DNA from: Mucilaginibacter sp.
GTDB taxonomy: Bacteria > Bacteroidota > Bacteroidia > Sphingobacteriales > Sphingobacteriaceae
Length of the DNA: 64,000 nt
NCBI GenBank assembly: GCA_030445275.1
Contig: JAUCSE010000069.1
Span: 1-64,000, forward strand
Direction: 5' to 3'
In this document: positions 62,306 through 64,000 of the stretch, in pieces
Position numbering within the stretch: the stretch's first letter is position 1
How the letters are laid out: each line of letters starts with the position of its first letter
The notes under the pieces: generated by a model
Told to the model about the DNA's origin: nothing
Seen by the model: only the letters and a program-made list of their open reading frames with translations
Databases searched by the model: none
Program-made: the position numbers and the translations under genes

Positions 62306-64000
62306 ATGATCAAAAAAACTGCATCTCAAACTATTATAATATATGTATTGAGTTTTTTACTATTTACCGGATGCAAGGATAAAGCAAAAAATTATGCCGA
62401 TAACGACCCAGTATTTAAGAATATAGATGCAACTGTAAAACCGGGCGACGATTTTTTTAAATATGCCAATGGTGCATGGCTTAAGAAAAACCCGATCCCA
62501 CCGGCTTATGCGTCATGGGGCATAGGAAACGTAGTGGAAGAAGAGCTGCGCAACCGCATGAAAAAAATTAATGAGGATGCACTTAAAGCTAACGCCCCCA
62601 AAGGCAGCAACACTCAAAAAATAGGCGATTTTTATTACAGCGGTATCGATACCGTTAACATTGAAAAACAAGGTTTATCACCACTCAAGGATGAACTGGA
62701 TAAAATTGACCTGGTAACAGATATTAAAGGCCTGGTAGATGAATTTGCGCACTTAAAAACCATTGGGGTTGAAACACCAATAGGCGCTTATGCTGGTCAG
62801 GACAGCAAAAACAGCTCAAAAATAGTATTGCAGCTTGATCAGGCAGGTATAGGTTTGCCAGATCGCGATTATTATTTTAATACTGACGCACATAGTATTG
62901 CCGTACGTAATGATTATCAGCAAAAGCACCTGCCAACAATATTTAAACTTGCAGGTCTGCTACCAGATGCAGCCATTGCAGCAACTAAAAAAGTGTACGA
63001 CCTGGAAAAGTTTTTAGCCGATAGTAGTCGTAAACTAGAAAACCTACGCGATCCTTATCATAATTATAATAAGATGCCACTGACTGGCTTAAATAAGCTG
63101 GTTCCTGAGGTGGATTGGAAATCGGCATTTGAGCAAATGGATTACAAAAATGTTGATACGGTTATTATTGGTCAGCCCGAATACTACCGTGCCTTTAGCA
63201 AGGCTCTGAAAACTTATAGCATTGATGACTGGAAAAACTATCTGCGTAAAAACCTGATATCAGCATTTGGCTCTTATTTAAGTAAACCCTTTGACCAGGA
63301 GCTCTTCCGTTTTTATGGCAAGGTGCTTAACGGCAGCAAAGAACAATTGCCCCGCTGGAAACGGGTACTGGATACCGAGAACGGCTTAATGGGCGAAGTA
63401 TTGGGGCAAATATTTGTAAAAGAGTATTTTCCCGAAAAAACAAAGGAACGTTACGTAAACCTGGTTGAAACCATGCGCGCCACCTTCAAAGAACATATTG
63501 AAAAATTGGATTGGATGAGTCCGCAAACAAAAGAAAAAGCATATTTTAAGCTGAGAAAAGTAATGCCTAAGGTTGGTTATCCGGATAAGTGGAAAGATTT
63601 CTCGACACTTGAAATTAACCGTGGCCCCTACGCACTTAATGTAATGCGCGCTAATAACTGGTGGCATAAGTACAGTGCTGCCAAACTAGGAAAACCGGTT
63701 GACCGCACCGAATGGGGCATAACACCGCAAACCTATAATGCTTATTATAACCCATCAAACAATGAAATTGTATTACCTGCGGGCATATTTACTATCCCCG
63801 GAGCTAAAGATGAGGATATTGATGATGCCGTTATATACGGCTACGCTGCAGCATCAACCATTGGTCACGAGATGACACATGGGTTTGACGATGAAGGCCG
63901 GCAGTTTGATGCTAAGGGAAATTTAAAAGCATGGTGGTTACCGCAGGATTCGGTAAAGTTTACACAACGTGCTCAAATGCTGATTAACCAGTTTAATGGC
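62306..64000 (+). CDS. M13-family zinc metallopeptidase, lipoprotein, cut by window edge
   Basis: The first 565 residues of a neprilysin-like endopeptidase. It is a lipoprotein (lipobox FTGC23), with the M13 N-terminal domain (FFKYANGAWLKKNPIP) and the zinc site H521-EMT-H525 in GHEMTHGFDDEG, preceded by the family NAYYNPSNNEIVLPAG. These enzymes cut short peptides in the periplasm or at the cell surface. The C-terminus with the third zinc ligand lies beyond the window. Confidence 0.95.
   Translation, partial: MIKKTASQTIIIYVLSFLLFTGCKDKAKNYADNDPVFKNIDATVKPGDDFFKYANGAWLKKNPIPPAYASWGIGNVVEEELRNRMKKINEDALKANAPKGSNTQKIGDFYYSGIDTVNIEKQGLSPLKDELDKIDLVTDIKGLVDEFAHLKTIGVETPIGAYAGQDSKNSSKIVLQLDQAGIGLPDRDYYFNTDAHSIAVRNDYQQKHLPTIFKLAGLLPDAAIAATKKVYDLEKFLADSSRKLENLRDPYHNYNKMPLTGLNKLVPEVDWKSAFEQMDYKNVDTVIIGQPEYYRAFSKALKTYSIDDWKNYLRKNLISAFGSYLSKPFDQELFRFYGKVLNGSKEQLPRWKRVLDTENGLMGEVLGQIFVKEYFPEKTKERYVNLVETMRATFKEHIEKLDWMSPQTKEKAYFKLRKVMPKVGYPDKWKDFSTLEINRGPYALNVMRANNWWHKYSAAKLGKPVDRTEWGITPQTYNAYYNPSNNEIVLPAGIFTIPGAKDEDIDDAVIYGYAAASTIGHEMTHGFDDEGRQFDAKGNLKAWWLPQDSVKFTQRAQMLINQFNG

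Noticed and set aside
63386..63667. 93-codon minus-strand frame inside the M13 gene
   Set aside because: Antisense shadow of a well-supported peptidase gene.
1..64000. tRNA, rRNA, CRISPR, prophage or IS element
   Set aside because: No cloverleaf-like conserved T-loop, rRNA sequence, regular direct-repeat array, phage genes or transposase was found by reading both strands.

Overview
The window looks like chromosome of a Sphingobacteriaceae bacterium (Bacteroidota), most likely Mucilaginibacter or a close relative. The evidence is a short primary sigma factor without region 1.1, a type III glutamine synthetase, many TonB-dependent receptors, DUF2911 and DUF3810 proteins, no Shine-Dalgarno sequences, and promoters with the Bacteroidota -7 box TAnnTTTG. 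I see no rRNA, tRNA, CRISPR array, prophage or intact insertion sequence. The genus is an inference from gene content and was not tested by a search.

Layout. 1-5 kb: a nitrogen divergon, with amt and a cut-off porin on the minus strand facing glnN. 5-7 kb: purM and a fatty-acid-hydroxylase-type membrane enzyme. 7-14 kb: two tandem Oar-like TonB receptors with matching upstream regions. 14-19 kb: lpdA, an MBL hydrolase, an XRE/DUF2975 pair and the primary sigma factor. 19-22 kb: a small ABC module, a PhzF protein and a second hydroxylase-type enzyme. 22-26.3 kb: a ModE-like regulator, a ModE-like operator lying on the start of a TonB receptor, a di-haem peroxidase and a sulfite-oxidase-fold protein. 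26-36 kb: penicillin acylase, DUF3810, DUF2911, small unknown genes, an orphan DUF47/PhoU protein and another TonB receptor. 36-41.5 kb: a complete TolC/adaptor/RND pump operon. 42-44 kb: a desaturase strikingly like animal dihydroceramide delta-4 desaturase, followed by a third hydroxylase-type enzyme. 45-48 kb: a beta-propeller protein and a GH27 alpha-galactosidase. 48-54.3 kb: a candidate metal-uptake locus (Cys-rich protein, TonB receptor, PepSY protein, heavy-metal-binding lipoprotein) flanked by three copies of one small secreted family. 54-64 kb: a MITE-like repeat, exported acetolactate decarboxylase, DsbA/FrnE oxidoreductase, MFS transporter, TlpA protein, acyl-CoA dehydrogenase and a cut-off M13 peptidase.

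How it fits together. Most of the window is housekeeping plus envelope functions. Three clusters look like working units. The 22-26 kb cluster may be a molybdate- or tungstate-responsive outer-membrane uptake system. The 48.7-53.4 kb cluster may take up copper or iron through TonB receptor and inner-membrane PepSY steps. The 42-44 kb pair may modify sphingolipids, which Bacteroidota make. Intergenic space is rich in short hairpin repeats (GTCAT...ATGAC type and others), and strong bidirectional terminators separate most converging genes.
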